The notes beneath the pieces are model-generated. The model was not told the origin of the DNA. It saw only the letters and a program-made list of their open reading frames with translations, and searched no databases. Made by a program: the position numbers and the translations under genes. Positions 1-12,387 of a DNA stretch of 64,000 bases are shown piece by piece. The first letter of the stretch is position 1. Every line of letters begins with the position of its first letter. Origin of the DNA: Ambrosia x helenae (taxonomy: Eukaryota; Streptophyta; Magnoliopsida; Asterales; Asteraceae); contig CM061230.1 of the NCBI GenBank assembly GCA_030844895.1, forward strand, positions 1 to 64,000. Reading direction: 5' to 3'.

Positions 1-77
1 TATTTTTAAGCCAACTTATCTTGTAATATTAATATCTCTTTTGATAATGATAAAGTAAAAGCTATTTTTAAGCCTAC

Positions 78-3000
78 TTAACTCGTTAAACTATACATAT
101 ATATAAAAAAAAGATACGAAGAAATGGAATATGAATGTCTACATGGCAACAAATATTGGAACTCAAATTCATATGGTAGCTTCTCCACAATGGAAGAAAC
201 TTTTGCATTATTGATTCCTCTAAAGCAATCCACCATTGATTTCCTTAGTGAACCAGAAGTAGGCAATTGTTGGCACAACCACTTCCACCAAGCTTTCCAA
301 ATCCTGCGCAAAATCATGCATGTGTCTAAGCAAAAGCTCGGGGAGTCCAATCTTCTTTGCACTTGTTACAATTATTGAAGCTTGTAGGTACTCTAGCTTT
401 GCTCTTTCCAACTCATTCCAACCCATCACTTGTATACACTCTTACCTTTTCCAAGCATGCATGTTAATAAATAATACCCAAACATGCATGATATATATAT
501 TGATCATTATTTCGATCACTTACCGCGGAGGAAGAGCGTGTGCCACAACATAATGCGAATGTGACATTGGGGGTCCATTGAGTCGAGTCCATGAAGTTTT
601 CGAAATATTGCTTCTTTATCGTTCTTTTCTGCCTTGCCATAAATCTAATCAACCAATATGTTTACTTTATTATATAAAGTAGCTTCCTTTTTATTAGAAC
701 GACAAACTCGTACACCCACTAAACTTACCCATAAATATTACACCAATGTCTACTACGAAACTAAAAACCATCATCACTTAGTGAGCAACACTAAACTCAT
801 TGTTGCCACTATGCTAAAAGCCCTTAGCTGCTTTTGACCACATATTAATTAAACACATTTATATATGATTTACCTTTTCTACGATGGTGGCTTCTTGCCT
901 TCTCAATATGATGTGTTCGATAACTTGAGCATTTATAGTGTTGTCTCCGATCTTTAGGGTAGCCTGAGACAAATTTAGATACAGTTATATTATTATATTT
1001 ATATATTTATTACATATTTATCTCTAAAATCACTACGAGATTATTAGGAGTTAATCAATGGAATTGGTTCAAATGAGAACCTTTGACCAAATGAGAACTG
1101 AGAGAATTATTCTGGACCAAACATTTTCTCTAAGGCAAAACATTTTTTTTTTTTTTGCTTAATCGCTAGTTTTATACAAGAATAATTTTTTATTTTTTAT
1201 TTCAATATACACATATGTGTAACTGAAATATACAATGAAAATGCATTATACACGTATGTATAAATGAAAAATAAAAAGAAAAAATAAAATAAAATTATTC
1301 TTGTATAAAACCAACGATTAAGAAAAAAAAATGTCTTAAAAGAAATGTATGGTCTAGATGGTTCTCTCGGTTCTCAAGTAGAGGTTGGTTCTCTTAGAAT
1401 CCCGAAAAAAAATTAGAATGTTAAAATTTGTCAATACTACAACTTTCACCTAGTGAACACGGGTATATTGTTCCCATTTTGATTGAACCAATTGGTTTCA
1501 TATAAAATCTTGATTCATAGAATAAAAACTTACCTTGCTCATGAGTGCAAATAGTTTCTCAGGACTAGAAGGAACTCCATACAGAAGAAAACCCTAAATG
1601 AAGAAGTTGAATTAAAATATAAGAATATTTAGCAGCGAATCATTGTATTAATGATATATTAAGATCGAAGCTCTTAAAACATCATCTAGGTGACTAGTGA
1701 AATTTGGATGATCAGGTGGATTTTTTAGAAGCAATGAGTTTTAGAGATTTTTAAAGTGTTTTCAATTAGGCTTTCACATGTACCGACGTGGATAGTGGCA
1801 TGGTCTAATATGACTGAAAGCCACAACGTGGAGCAATGTGGTGCCCTACCTGTGGCCACAGCGTATAGAACTCCACCACGTGGGAAATGTGGCATGGACG
1901 GATCTAATCAATTTCAATTTCTTTTATTATTTAAAGAAACACATAGAGCTTGGATGTGAAAACATGTGTGAATTTTCATACGTGTGGAAAGTGAACCATA
2001 CCCATATGTATAAACCATATAGGAATGATGTGGCACCTACGTTACAGTTTCCAAATGGACCACACCCCCATGGTCTTAGGTGGGTGAGCGAAAGTTAAGT
2101 GAAAGTTGCTAGTCCGATAATTGAGATAACAAACTTCGTTAACTTTTGACAAGTCACATGCAAGGTGGTAACGTGGTCAGGCAACATGGCAAAGTCTGCT
2201 ATTTAGGTTAGCAGACATCAGCAAAAATGCAAACAAAAAAAAACGTTCATTAGAAATAAAATAAAAATTATATTATATTTTTTTTATATACTTATGCTAA
2301 GTCCGTTACCAGAACCAACAATTTAGGCAGAGTTCGACTTTTTAGACAATACAGGAAAGAAAATCGTTTTAGTGAGATACTGAGATCTCAAATCTTAGTT
2401 ATTAAACCTTAAGAATAAAATCTCTAATTTTTTTGAAATTAATCACTATTAGAAAAAGACTTGATTTAAATAAGTTTTTTTTTATAAGATTCTTTGCTAA
2501 ATTCCTCTAAACAATAATGCAGACTAGTAAAGTCTGCTAACCTAAATAGAAGACGTTGTCATGTCGCCTAGGGGCGGACCGACATTCAAGTTTGGACGAA
2601 CGTCTCACGTAAAAATTTGTATTTTTAGGCAAAAATCTTGATCTCCCCTCGTAACAGTTTAGTTAAATCCCTCGATTAACCCCCAGAAAAAAAAGCATGG
2701 TCCACCACTGAAGACACGCTTGATCAATTTGCCACTTTGTCACTTGTTTAAAGCCATTGAAGCTACTATCTTAATTAGCAGAAATAATTCTAACTTACAT
2801 GCATGTACAAGCATTGTATATGTTGATCCAGAATGCCAATTTTTGTTGTGGAAGTCAAAAACATAAGATCTACCTTTTGTAGCTCATTCATGTAAGCCTG
2901 CAAGTACAACATTTATGCTATCGCGTTATATAACTCATCAATGCATGGTTTAGTCTAATAATAAGATCTTGAATAGTACCTCAACTTTCGTAGCAATGGA

Positions 3001-5757
3001 ATGTAACTTGAGCTTGAAATGCATTTATGGTCCAAAGAAGTGGATGTGAACTTCAACAAGTTCTTGTAGCAACCAATGTCTCTTGGAATCGAATCTTCGT
3101 AGTAAAAGATGCCATATGGGTCTTGTTGCCTAGAAACCCTTGAATTCAAGCACGGTTCACTCCTAAAGCTCATCGAGAAGTTGGTTGAGCGTGAAATCGG
3201 TCCTGATTTCTCTAGTGTCCTTGACGTCCTCAGGGAGCCTCGTGAAAATGAAGATCAAACACTTCATAATGTTTTCTGAAAGCTTGTTTGCTGACAACTT
3301 TACAATGTTCTCTTCTTCGTATTGGTTTGAAGTCGGATCTAATGATGCACCTACATTGCGTTCTCTCTAGAATGTAGATATACACACAATTTCATTGGCG
3401 GAACTTGAGCTTTTTTTAGCTAATGTCATGATAAAGTTCTATAATTTACAACTAGATTGCCACTCGCGTTTTAATTAAATAAACAAAGATTTTATATATA
3501 ATTTAAACAAAGTCTCGTAATCGAGCTTCAGCAGAACTCTTGACCCATGACAACATGGGTGTTCAAGGTCCGGTTCGGCCGGTTTTAACATAAATTTTGG
3601 ACCGAACATGCAACTATAGTTTTGGAAAAATGTGAACCAAACCGAACCCTATGAAATATGATTATATATTTATATAAGTTTTAACATGTTTTACTAACGG
3701 ATGGGTCGAATAGATTTAATGGTTCGATTCTTACAAAACTTTATATAAATATATAATTTATATTTAATGTGTGTGTATATATATGTTACACACATGACTT
3801 TATATTAAAAAAAATGTGAAGTGGTGCGGTTTGGTCTACCACGGTCGGTTCCATGTCCCAAACTGTGTATAGGCCAAATTTTTATGGTTTTAAACTTATG
3901 TATTTCAAACCAGCCAAATTTTTTCTATTTGGCCAGTTTGCACGTTCTATGAACATCCTAACCGGGCAATTCGAGCTTGGATTTTAAGTTATTTTCCTAG
4001 CCCCAAACACAACATAAATCCGTTTTCTTCTACACTGGTTTTTATATAACTTTTAGCAACACACCTTAGGAGTCACATATCTTGTGTCTCTTGCAGGTGA
4101 AGATGGTTTCAGTATCCCGGGTCCTTCTTGGAGTCCTGTCACGACCCCGAATTCCTCACCGTTTACTTGATTTTCTTTCTGATCACAAAACCAACATTTC
4201 TTGTTCTCGATTTCTCGAGTGAATTGAAGTCTGTAAGACTATAACCACCCTTTATAGCTTTACTAATGAAGTGCATTGCCTTGGTGTCATACAACACTTT
4301 GTCACCGTATCCTTTATTTTCTAGCAACGAACGAATTTTTCCTTGTTTTTTTTTAGATTCTGTTGTGGCTTCCTTCTCTTTGTTTAAGTCATTTTTGTAG
4401 GTGGCTGATTTGGCTTTCTAGTCTTGTAATTTCATTCTCAACCATTGCTAGTTCTGTTAGTAACTCCTTCATCTGTCACGTAAAGCAAATGTACATTATG
4501 ATGTTTTTATATATGAATCATGAATGTGAGTTAGATTATAGTGTAAACCGAAAAAAACCGCACCTTTGGGGGAAGGGAGTCTGGGATATGAAGAGGAGAA
4601 TGGTCTTGTTGTTGATACGTGTGTTTAAGAAGCTCACCGACTTTTTCTTCATGGTCTAGCATTTTTTGAAGTGTGGACACCTAACAAAGTAACACCCACG
4701 CAATGCATTCGATCATGTAGAACTATTTATGTTTTTTTTTTATATGTATGAGTACGTTGACATTCAAATAATCTCTTTATGGTCACCGCTATATATACAA
4801 ACACCATTGACACATTATTCTGATCATACGAGTAGGGCTGTAAACGAATCGAACGAACACGAACAAGGCCTTGTTCGTGTTCGTGTTTGATAAGAAAACA
4901 CTCATGTTCATGTTCGTTTTGTTAATTTTGTTCATGAACGTACACAAACACAAACGGACATTCATGAACACAAAAAAGTGTTCATAAACGAAAACAAACA
5001 CAAACGGACATATATTAAGTTTCTTATAAAATCGAATTCACATACATATATTTACCTCATATAAATTGTTTATTTATTTATTTGGGTAAAATAAATAAAA
5101 ATAAAAGAATATCAAGACAAATTATAAAAATTAAAAACATTTGATAAACTATCTAACATAAACAAACGAACGTGGCCTCTGTTCATGTTCGTTCACTTAA
5201 CTAAACGAACGAAATATTTAATTTGTTCGTGTTCGTTCATTTATTAAACGAACACAAACGAACTTTCCACCGAAACGGTTCATGAACTGTTCGTTGAAAG
5301 TTCAGTTCGTTTGCAGCCCTACATACAATTACAAGTAGTATGGTAGGGTGAAAAGTGGTAAAACGGGCATTTTGATACACCAAATCTCATATGGGTCGTA
5401 TTATACCCAAATCATATATATGATTTGTGTGATTGACAAGGAAATGATTGTTGTGAACGTAGACAAAATCATATGGTCTGTATGACCTTTTTGTTGCTAT
5501 CGTACAATCCTCTCATGAGATAGGAAAGCTGGTGTACAATATTGGCCGGGTGGTGTTTGTACATGAATTTAATTAGTACCTCTCTTTGTAATTCTTCTTT
5601 CTTCATATATCCGCTTATCTGGTTCTTGCTCTTCTGAAAAACAAGGATTAATAATCCTAAAACAACCAAGAAATGATCAAATCTTGAACCAATAACTACT
5701 AACAATACTTACTCTAAGGACGGTGTTGGTGTCGGTGATGGGAATGTGAGTTGCCAT
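78..5757 (-). CDS. DUF547 protein with N-terminal MIP1-type leucine zipper (reading frame interrupted)
   Basis: Multi-exon gene read right to left. Exons by GT/AG and homology: 5713-5757 (start, MATHIPITDTNTVLR), 5580-5633, 4564-4680, 4065-4472, 2980-3366, 2799-2897, 1534-1593, 874-963, 524-628 and about 78-443. Exons 2-4 encode a coiled coil (KKEELQRE, then MKELLTELAMVENEITRLE), the ternary-complex-factor MIP1 zipper. Later exons hold the DUF547 core: LSANKLSENIMKCLIFIF, QQDPYGIF, IPRDIGCYKNL, PNVTFALCCGTRSS, LEYLQAS, LPTSGSLRKSMVDCFRG and VEKLPYEFEFQYLL. The biochemical role of DUF547 proteins is poorly known; the CCGTRSS cysteine motif is intact. One-base shifts break the frame, e.g. near 290, in the G5 run at 570-574, near 4190 and in the T5 run near 4392. 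Splice sites look normal. Homology is clear; whether the gene is functional is unresolved. Confidence 0.82.
1061..1400. mobile_element. foldback MITE in a DUF547 intron
   Basis: The left arm (GGTTCAAATGAGAACC, GAACTGAGAGAAT) and right arm (ATGGTTCTCTCGGTTCTC, GGTTGGTTCTC) are inverted relatives. The centre, about 1140-1340, is a long palindrome whose arms read GGTTTTATACAAGAATAAT in opposite directions. It lies in the intron between the exons at 874-963 and 1534-1593. No coding capacity. Exact ends and target duplication are not resolved. Confidence 0.6.
3545..3960. mobile_element. hAT-like MITE in a DUF547 intron
   Basis: It starts near GGGTGTTCAAGGTCCGGTTC and ends near GTTCTATGAACATCC, a short inverted terminal pair (GGGTGTTCA/TGAACATCC). 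The interior is repetitive CCGGTT and AACCAAACCGAACC sequence, a composition common in non-autonomous plant hAT elements. It lies in the intron between exons 2980-3366 and 4065-4472. Ends are approximate. Confidence 0.5.
4833..5321. mobile_element. hAT-type MITE in a DUF547 intron
   Basis: The left end TAGGGCTGTAAACGAA and right end TTCGTTTGCAGCCCTA are inverted copies with one mismatch. The flanking octamers are CATACGAG (4825-4832) and CATACAAT (5322-5329), a decayed 8 bp target duplication as expected for hAT. The interior is rich in GAACGAACACGAAC-type repeats in both orientations. It occupies the intron between exons 4564-4680 and 5580-5633. Confidence 0.7.
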
Positions 5758-5850
5758 CCACAATATGACTGAAGTAAACTTACGTGTGTAGAAAAGAAGT
5801 AGAGGAGGTATTGAATATCAAGTGATGGAGGTTTGTGAAGAAATTAACTA

Positions 5851-5860
5851 ATTATATAGT
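5851..5860 (-). promoter_or_regulatory. candidate TATA box of the DUF547 gene
   Basis: On the minus strand the sequence reads ACTATATAAT, about 95 bases upstream of the chosen ATG at 5755-5757. The position is plausible for a short 5' leader. It is supported only by motif and position. Confidence 0.35.
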
Positions 5861-6182
5861 TAAGTTAATGATGAAGTAAGCAATGTAGGTGGTGGCATTG
5901 CTTTGATTAGAAGGATGTTTGATGGGTGGGGTGGCGACGGAACTCACGGAAGCCGGTGGTTGTGAATGTGGACGTTTGAAATTGGATGTGGTTGAATAAG
6001 GATTAAAAAGAGCTTTCATGATGAACGAATTATGAATGACATGTTGGACTTGGACCATTTAGTGATCCATTACATCAAACTACAAAAAATATAGTTTATT
6101 TTACTTTACAAAAAGATTTTTTTTAATCTAAAGGTTAGGTTGTATATCTTTTTATTATGTTAGACACTCGATACCCGTACTT
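5861..6182. other. upstream flank of the DUF547 gene
   Basis: AT-rich sequence between the candidate promoter and the CACTA-like element. Short open frames occur, but none resembles a known protein. I see no convincing gene. Confidence 0.4.
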
Positions 6183-6683
6183 CACTATAAGAAACTAGAG
6201 CTTAACTGTGACCTCAATAACGAAAACAGGCCGTAGGTCGATTGTCAAGGGATCAAATCTTGATGGCAAAGATGATGGTGAGAATGAAGATGGGGATATG
6301 AGGTAGACAATGTTAAAATAATTTATGTTTAATTAATTTATTACGTTTTGTACCTTAAACGACTCGAATTTATGTTTGATTATTTTATGATGTTTTGTAT
6401 ATTGTTATGTAGTTTTGTATCTCCCGAACCTAAAATTGGCATATTTGCATTGGAAAAACAATGATTAATTAAGAAAAATAAAAAAGGAGAATTAGCAGCG
6501 ATATATGTCGCTGCTAAAGATCTAAACACTAAAAGACAAAAGTAGCATTGGCAGGGACAATGCTGCCGCTAAAGGTCCAAATAAGATGACAAAATAGGCA
6601 AAATGACAAACAATATTTAGCGGCGACAACTTGCACCATTAGTGACGGAATTTGTCGCCGCTAAAGGCCCGTTTGTTGCAGTG
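6183..6683. mobile_element. non-autonomous CACTA-like element
   Basis: The left terminus begins CACTATAAGAAAC and the right terminus, read inward on the other strand, begins CACTGCAACAAAC; both start with CACT and match at most of the first 13 bases. Subterminal repeats of the TTAGCGGCGAC / GTCGCCGCTAAA type recur at about 6495-6520, 6555-6575 and 6620-6665, typical of plant CACTA subterminal regions. No transposase. The 3 bp flanks do not match, so the target duplication is lost or the ends are slightly misplaced. Confidence 0.55.
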
Positions 6684-6962
6684 TAGCTTAATATGATAAT
6701 TCAAATTTTTGTTGGTGATAACAATCAAACTTGGTATGGTTTGATAAACAATATAAAAATGCTGCTGGTGGGTCGGGTTTTACTACAGTGAGCCTTCGGG
6801 CGACGGTTTTCCTCGGGAACTGGTGTGAAATTATTGGCGGGCCCAAGTTACTCTCGGAGTACTCCTTTGTCCAGTGAGTACTTCATCAGTAATCGGGATT
6901 GATTTGTTGGCCGTTAAAAAAACATTTAAGGGTAGGCATCCCATGTAACATCCCTTAATTAA
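6684..6962. other. short spacer between two DNA transposons
   Basis: Moderately GC-rich around 6780-6900, with no ORF I recognise. It ends at the A that precedes the Helitron 5' terminus. Confidence 0.3.
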
Positions 6963-8122
6963 TCTATTAATATATATAAAAGAATTGAACGTTGCTGACG
7001 TGGCGTGCAATGGTGACTTCAACCTCTCCATGAAACTGGCACGTGGCATCTTAATTGAAAGATTTTAGTGTTTTTTAATTATTTTGTACATAAGATTAGG
7101 TTGCTCAAGAGGATTATCTTATTTCGTTATTATTTAAGATTTAATATTTGATATACATAAATAAATTATTGGATATCTATGTACTCATTTAAAAAGAATA
7201 GATATGTTCACTTTTTAATTAAAATGATTATCTCATTTCGTTACTATTTAAGATTTGATATTTGATATACATAAATAGATTATTGGATATCTATGTACTC
7301 ATTGAAAAAAATAAATATGTTCAATTTTTAATTAACACATATCTTCTAAATTTAAAGTAAAGCTTTAACCATTATATTTAACCATTATAAATAGACCCTT
7401 AACATCAACATAAAAAATTACAATTTCATAAACCTTCGTTGAGCTACATCTAATATCCTGCAAGGTATTTAAAAACTTATTTTTATACATTAATGTTTAT
7501 GTTTTTGTATTGCTTTTGTTTTTGTTTTTTATAAAAACTTCATTACATAAGCTGTTTAGCTGTAATCAAAACATGATTAATTTTAAATATTATCAACTTA
7601 TTTACATCCTTCGAATTTTGGTTCATGTTAAAATATAACAGCGTATGTAATGATTAGGGATATAATTTATGTATTTTAGTTTACAATATTCGCAAATTAA
7701 AAAAAACAAACGTTTTTTTAAGTCACCGACTCATCGAGTTGTTCAATCAAGTAGTCGGTGCTTTTGTTATTATTTTTCGATAAATGTTTCATGATGAGCC
7801 TCATTGAGTTGATTTAACTTTTGGCTGTAAACAAAACATGCTTAATTTTTAATATTATCAACTGTTTACAACCTTCGAATTTCGAACCATGTGTCCATGT
7901 TAAAATATAACAGCCTATATAAGTATTACGAATATAATTTATGAATTTTAATGTACAATATTGTTGAATGTATGAGTGTATTTTTTTTAACTACCATCTT
8001 TCTTATTTAGCAACAAACCACAAACATAATTCTAAATTCATTCCTTCCATCAATTGTATGAACTTAATATCACGTTATATTAGATTTTTCAACCCCGGGA
8101 CCTTCCCGGGGTAATCAGCTAG
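6963..8122 (+). mobile_element. complete non-autonomous Helitron (1160 bp)
   Basis: The 5' end reads TCTATTAATATATATAAAAG, preceded by A at 6962. The 3' end has a perfect 8 bp stem (CCCCGGGA/TCCCGGGG) at about 8093-8111, then TAATCAG and the terminal CTAG at 8119-8122, followed by T. TC start, 3' hairpin, CTRR end and A/T insertion site are the full structural definition of a Helitron. It codes for nothing, so it would depend on RepHel supplied elsewhere. It contains two internal duplications, about 7108-7225 versus 7228-7345 and about 7556-7690 versus 7800-7965. Confidence 0.85.
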
Positions 8123-8599
8123 TTCTTTATATGAAATAGATGTTGTTTATTTAATTATTTAAAAAAAATCGTTATTAATTCGTCTAACAAAGCAAAAGCC
8201 TTCTTTAGAAAAAAAGTCTCAAGTAATAATTTTGAGTGGGGTACCAATACCGTATCTTTATTTGGTGGGTTTTGAATTGCAAATCGTTATTTGGCGTAGG
8301 TTTCACTTGTAAGCATTGTACTTTTGAGGGTTATTGAGGTTAGTTATAGGCTATAGTGCTAAACCAACTTCATAACTATACACCCTTTTCATCTCCAACT
8401 TAAACCAACTTTACCTCATTCCTTTCAAGAAGAAAAACCTCAAAAATAATTTAATATATATATGATTATTATGTATAAATAATTTCCAAACACTACATGT
8501 TAGTTTGCCAACTCTTAAGAAAAATGGTAGTAAAAATTTTACAAAAGAAAAATGGTAAGTTAAAATGAAAAAGAAACACATACGGGTCTCTTCTAGTGA
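8123..8599. other. AT-rich intergenic sequence
   Basis: No gene, tRNA or repeat structure that I can support. Short homopolymers and low-complexity AT stretches only. Confidence 0.3.
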
Positions 8600-9820
8600 T
8601 GTGTATGAGTCGGTTTTAAAACCATGAGGTGCACAACCTGGTTATTTTCTATAACCGGGCGGTTAATCGGTTTTATCGGTTATTTTCTCAATTTTGCTTT
8701 AACGGTTATTGCTTTAACCAGTTATAACTTTAACCGGTTATTCACTTTAACTGGATCAGTTATTCACTTTAACTGGTCGGTTAATAACCGGTTATTTTAA
8801 TATTTTGGTTTTTACTTCTTAAAAATCCCTATCCAATTAGTAACCGGCAGCTTAAGGATGGCAATCAAACCCAAACCTGACGGGAAAACCCGATACCCGA
8901 CACATTTGGGACAGGTTTGGGGTCGGGTAAATGGGTATGGGTCCGGGTATGTGATTTGTTTTGAAAATTTGGGACGGGTATGAGATTTAATGTTAAACCC
9001 ATTTACCCACCCCGATTACCCGATTTTATATGCCTGTTTACTCGATTATATATACCCGTCTACCCGTCCCGATTACCCAATTTTATATGCCCGTTTACCC
9101 GTTAATATACACTACATAAATATGTTTTTTTTTACTTGTATATTATTTATTAAATCCCAAATACCAATGATAGATTCCCGCCCATTTTTTTTTACCATTT
9201 ACTTACCCCCAATTTTCCTTCCAGATTAGTAGTTGGACTAGTTTTTTTTTTTGGCTAGATGTGCATTTTTGGGTGAATGCTAAAAACAAAACTGGAATTG
9301 AGAATAAGAATGTACATATTGAATATATATTTGTTTTTATTAGAAGTTTAGAATGGGTTTGGTTCTTTTGAATATGTATTGGTTCAAGAATGTTTCTAGC
9401 TTCTTTTGAATATGTATTGGTTCAAGTATTTTCTTAGCTTCTTTTGAATATGTATTGGGTTCAAAACTGAACTTTACGTATGGTAGCAACCTACATTTTA
9501 CCTTTTGTATTGGTGTCAAACTTAACTTGTTGACGCCCGAAAGTTATGCCCGAAACCTGAAACCCACTAGTATACCCGAAACCCGTGGGTATGTCCGATA
9601 CCCGACGGGTAATTACCCTCCCATACCCGATGGGTTTTGGGCCGGGTATGGGACAAGTTTTTATAACCGGGTACGGGGTTGGATTAGCCATACCCGTCCC
9701 AAACCCGGCCCGTTGCCATCCCTAGCTAAACATAATCTTCAACCGGTTAATGTTTTAACGGTCGTTATTAACTGGTTCGGTTAACAAACCAGTTAATGCT
9801 TCAGTTTACCCTTTGGAACG
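8600..9820. mobile_element. nested MITEs: CCGGTTA-rich outer element with a GGATGGCAA-ended insert
   Basis: The inner element (about 8855-9723) starts AGGATGGCAATCAAACCC and ends with the inverse CCCGTTGCCATCCCT; its subterminal parts are inverted blocks of ACCCGATACCCG / CGGGTATGGG. The sequence either side (8606-8850 and 9735-9815) consists of AACCGGTTAT / ACCGGTTAAT repeats, as if one older element had been split. The flanks AGCTTA and AGCTAA may be an eroded target duplication. Three copies of a roughly 38-40 bp unit beginning TTCTTTTGAATATGTATTGG lie inside at about 9364-9470. No transposase. Confidence 0.55.
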
Positions 9821-10259
9821 TTTGTGCCTTCAACTTGACTCTTCAAGGTTACAATTTCTTAGGCTGCTGATTTCACGACTTCCTTGACCCGTTTTTCATA
9901 AAATTTATGATGAATCGGTTTTGGCGGTGCAGAAGGCTCGTTTAGTTTGTACAGTTCTCTAAACGGTTTAGAGAATTTGGCAACCGATTGGTTTTGGTTG
10001 ATTGGTGTGTTGGGTTGGTTTAACACCTATTGGGCCTATGTTTTGGGTTAGGGCCCGACAAAATTTGGACCAAATAGTGCATTTTGGGCCTCAATTTTAA
10101 GGCATGATTATTGGCCGGTACGGTAACTACTTATCAATTAATACACATTTAGACCGAACATTTCTGAAGTTTTCTTTTCTTTCTTTCTTTTTATAAAAAA
10201 TTATTCAAAAAGAACTAAAGAAGTGATTTAAATGTTGAACAAAACACAAACGTGATTTA
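9821..10259. other. intergenic sequence, no gene seen
   Basis: Low-complexity plant intergenic DNA with TTGGGTTGG and TTTCTTT runs. No supported coding or RNA feature. Confidence 0.3.
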
Positions 10260-10467
10260 GGGTGTGTTTGGAATTGATTATTCAAAATAGATTATGCGTT
10301 TTGGAAAAGCAGGGGTGGAGCTGCTTATATATTATTGCGTTTTGGTAGCCTAAAAAACTGATTATCTGCGTTTTCCAAACGCAATCTCAAACACTAAAAA
10401 CTGATTATCTGCGTTTTCAAAACGCAATAATCTAAAAATCAGATTCAAAACGCAATCCCAAACACCC
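10260..10467. mobile_element. short MITE (about 208 bp)
   Basis: The terminal inverted repeats GGGTGTGTTTGGAATTG and CGCAATCCCAAACACCC face each other. The interior repeats ACTGATTATCTGCGTTTT twice. No coding capacity. The superfamily is uncertain (Harbinger or hAT). Confidence 0.6.
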
Positions 10468-10621
10468 TCTTAGTTCAGTAACTAACATTCAAATCAAAAC
10501 TTCAAAAAAGTTAGACTTCTAATTCATTCTTGTCCTCTATGAATGAGTCTTCAATGTTTTCTTTCTAGTTAATAACATTAGCACGTCAACTTTTGCATCC
10601 ACTCTATTCGTACTTACGTTG

Positions 10622-10853
10622 TGTTCCCGAGTTAACTTAACGAGATAAAAGAAAGGAAATGAAAGGAAAGCAAAATTTGATTGTGTTCCCGAGTTTCATT
10701 TAAGGAAAGAAAAGAAAGGAAAACAAAACATGTCGTGTTCTCGAATTTCACTTAAGAGAGAAAAAGAAAGGAAATGGATATTTATCCTTTCTTTTCCTTT
10801 CTTTTCCCTCTGTTATTTTCCTTTCTTTTTTCTCCTCAGATAAACTCGGGAAC
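10622..10853. mobile_element. purine/pyrimidine-armed MITE
   Basis: Starts near TGTTCCCGAGTTAACTT and ends near GATAAACTCGGGAAC, an inverted pair. The left half is purine-rich (GAAAGGAAA repeats) and the right half is pyrimidine-rich (CCTTTCTTTTCC), so the element can fold back over most of its length. GTTCCCGAGTT also recurs at about 10682. Confidence 0.5.
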
Positions 10854-11078
10854 GGAGCGTTGGAGTTCATGTTCAACCAAACGTTCACAACACATAATGA
10901 ACAAACTTAAATGAACGTTCACGGTTATAAATAAACGAATGAGATGTGTGTTCATGTTCGTTTGTTTAACCAAATGAACAAAAATTTTTGTTAATGTTCG
11001 TTCATTTGTTACAAGCCTATTCAGAAGGAAATGCCAACCCAAATACCATTGGCTAGTACTAGGGGTGTTTAGGGGTAA
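10854..11078. repeat. partial copy of the AACGAACA-rich MITE family
   Basis: GTTCATGTTCGTTTG and GTTCGTTCATTTGTTACAAGCCT resemble the interior and right end of the hAT MITE at 4833-5321. It is degraded. It ends at GGTAA (11074-11078), directly before the gypsy LTR. Confidence 0.4.
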
Positions 11079-11447
11079 TGTCACACCACGCCAATGGCGG
11101 AAACACGTGGCGCAACGCTCGAAAGTATATCAAAGTCAAGATTAACACAAACTATATTTAATTAGAAAAGAATCAATTTATTAAGATGTCGGAACAGAGA
11201 ATCACATCCTCAATGTTACGTAAAACGACGAACATTAAGTTTCAATGTGGGGTATTTTCGTTTGTTCCAGCCCTTTGGTAACAATTGATGAAACCCCGAC
11301 AAGTATCCGACATCCCGAATTCCACCGCACTAGCCCATATCTATTCAGCACTTAGTTACCTGAAAGATATGTTTAAAAAGACGTCAATATATAAAATATT
11401 GGTGAGTTCACAGGTTTTGTTTCGTAATAACAACATTTTCACAACCA

Positions 11448-11705
11448 TCGACTCGACTCACTTTACCGTATAATTAATTTCCCATTAATTAATTATACTA
11501 GGATCTTGCCGATCGATATTTCATTTTCAACCCTCGACTCGGCTCACTTTACCATATATTTATTTTCCCATTGAAATAAATATACTAGGATCTTGCCGAT
11601 TCGACATTTCATTTTACAACCCTCGACTCGGCTCACTTTACCATATATTTATTTTCCCATTGAAATAAATATACTAGGATCTTGCCGATTCGACATTTCA
11701 TTACC
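11448..11705. repeat. palindromic hairpin array A (3 units)
   Basis: Three units of about 75-85 bp share a core TCACTTTACC...TTTCCCATT...ATACTAGGATCTTGCCGA. Each is an imperfect inverted repeat with an inner AT stem of 10-11 bp (GTATAATTAAT/ATTAATTATAC or ATATTTATTT/AAATAAATAT) around a TCCCATT loop, and an outer GC stem (TCGACTCGGC/GCCGATTCGA). The copy in the other LTR is at about 21474-21731. Confidence 0.8.
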
Positions 11706-12387
11706 GGCATGTAACGGAAATATAATATAAGTAGTGTCATATATGTGGAGTAGCTAGCTCCTACATGACGATGGCGACTCCCTCCCGGGCCCATAACCAA
11801 ACCAAGACTATACAATAGATTGCCCCGCGAGTTGCTTCTTGGACAACAACTCAGTTCAGAATACATGCACCTCTTGTCTTTACCGGGTTGACGCTATCAA
11901 CCAGAGGTGGGCCTTGTCAGGCACCGATAGTACTATCCAGATATCCCTTTGGTTTCATTTCCCTGAATTAATGGTTACAGTAAACAGCGAGGTCTCACCC
12001 CAAGTGGTTTCCAGTTACCCAGGTACCCATCGTGCTAAATATTATATTCCACATGTTACAGCAATTTAACAAAACATATCTTTCCCCCAAAAACGTAAAA
12101 ACAGTTTAAAATGGGGCCGTGAAAACTCACCTGAAGTATAGCGTGCAATCAAATAGCAGAGAATAGCAAGTCCGTGGTCAAGCACCTACGAACGTCCTAG
12201 ACGTATAAGCCACTAAACCTATAGTGCATGTGCTTCGGCAAGTTGTACACCCAACTCCCAAACCACGAATTAATCCAATTCCCCGTTTAATTAAACGTGT
12301 ATCCTAGGTCGTTGGTGATGGATTACCCCTTTCTTACAAGTTACTTATATTCTCATTAATATTTCTTTAACTTGTATTATATTATCC

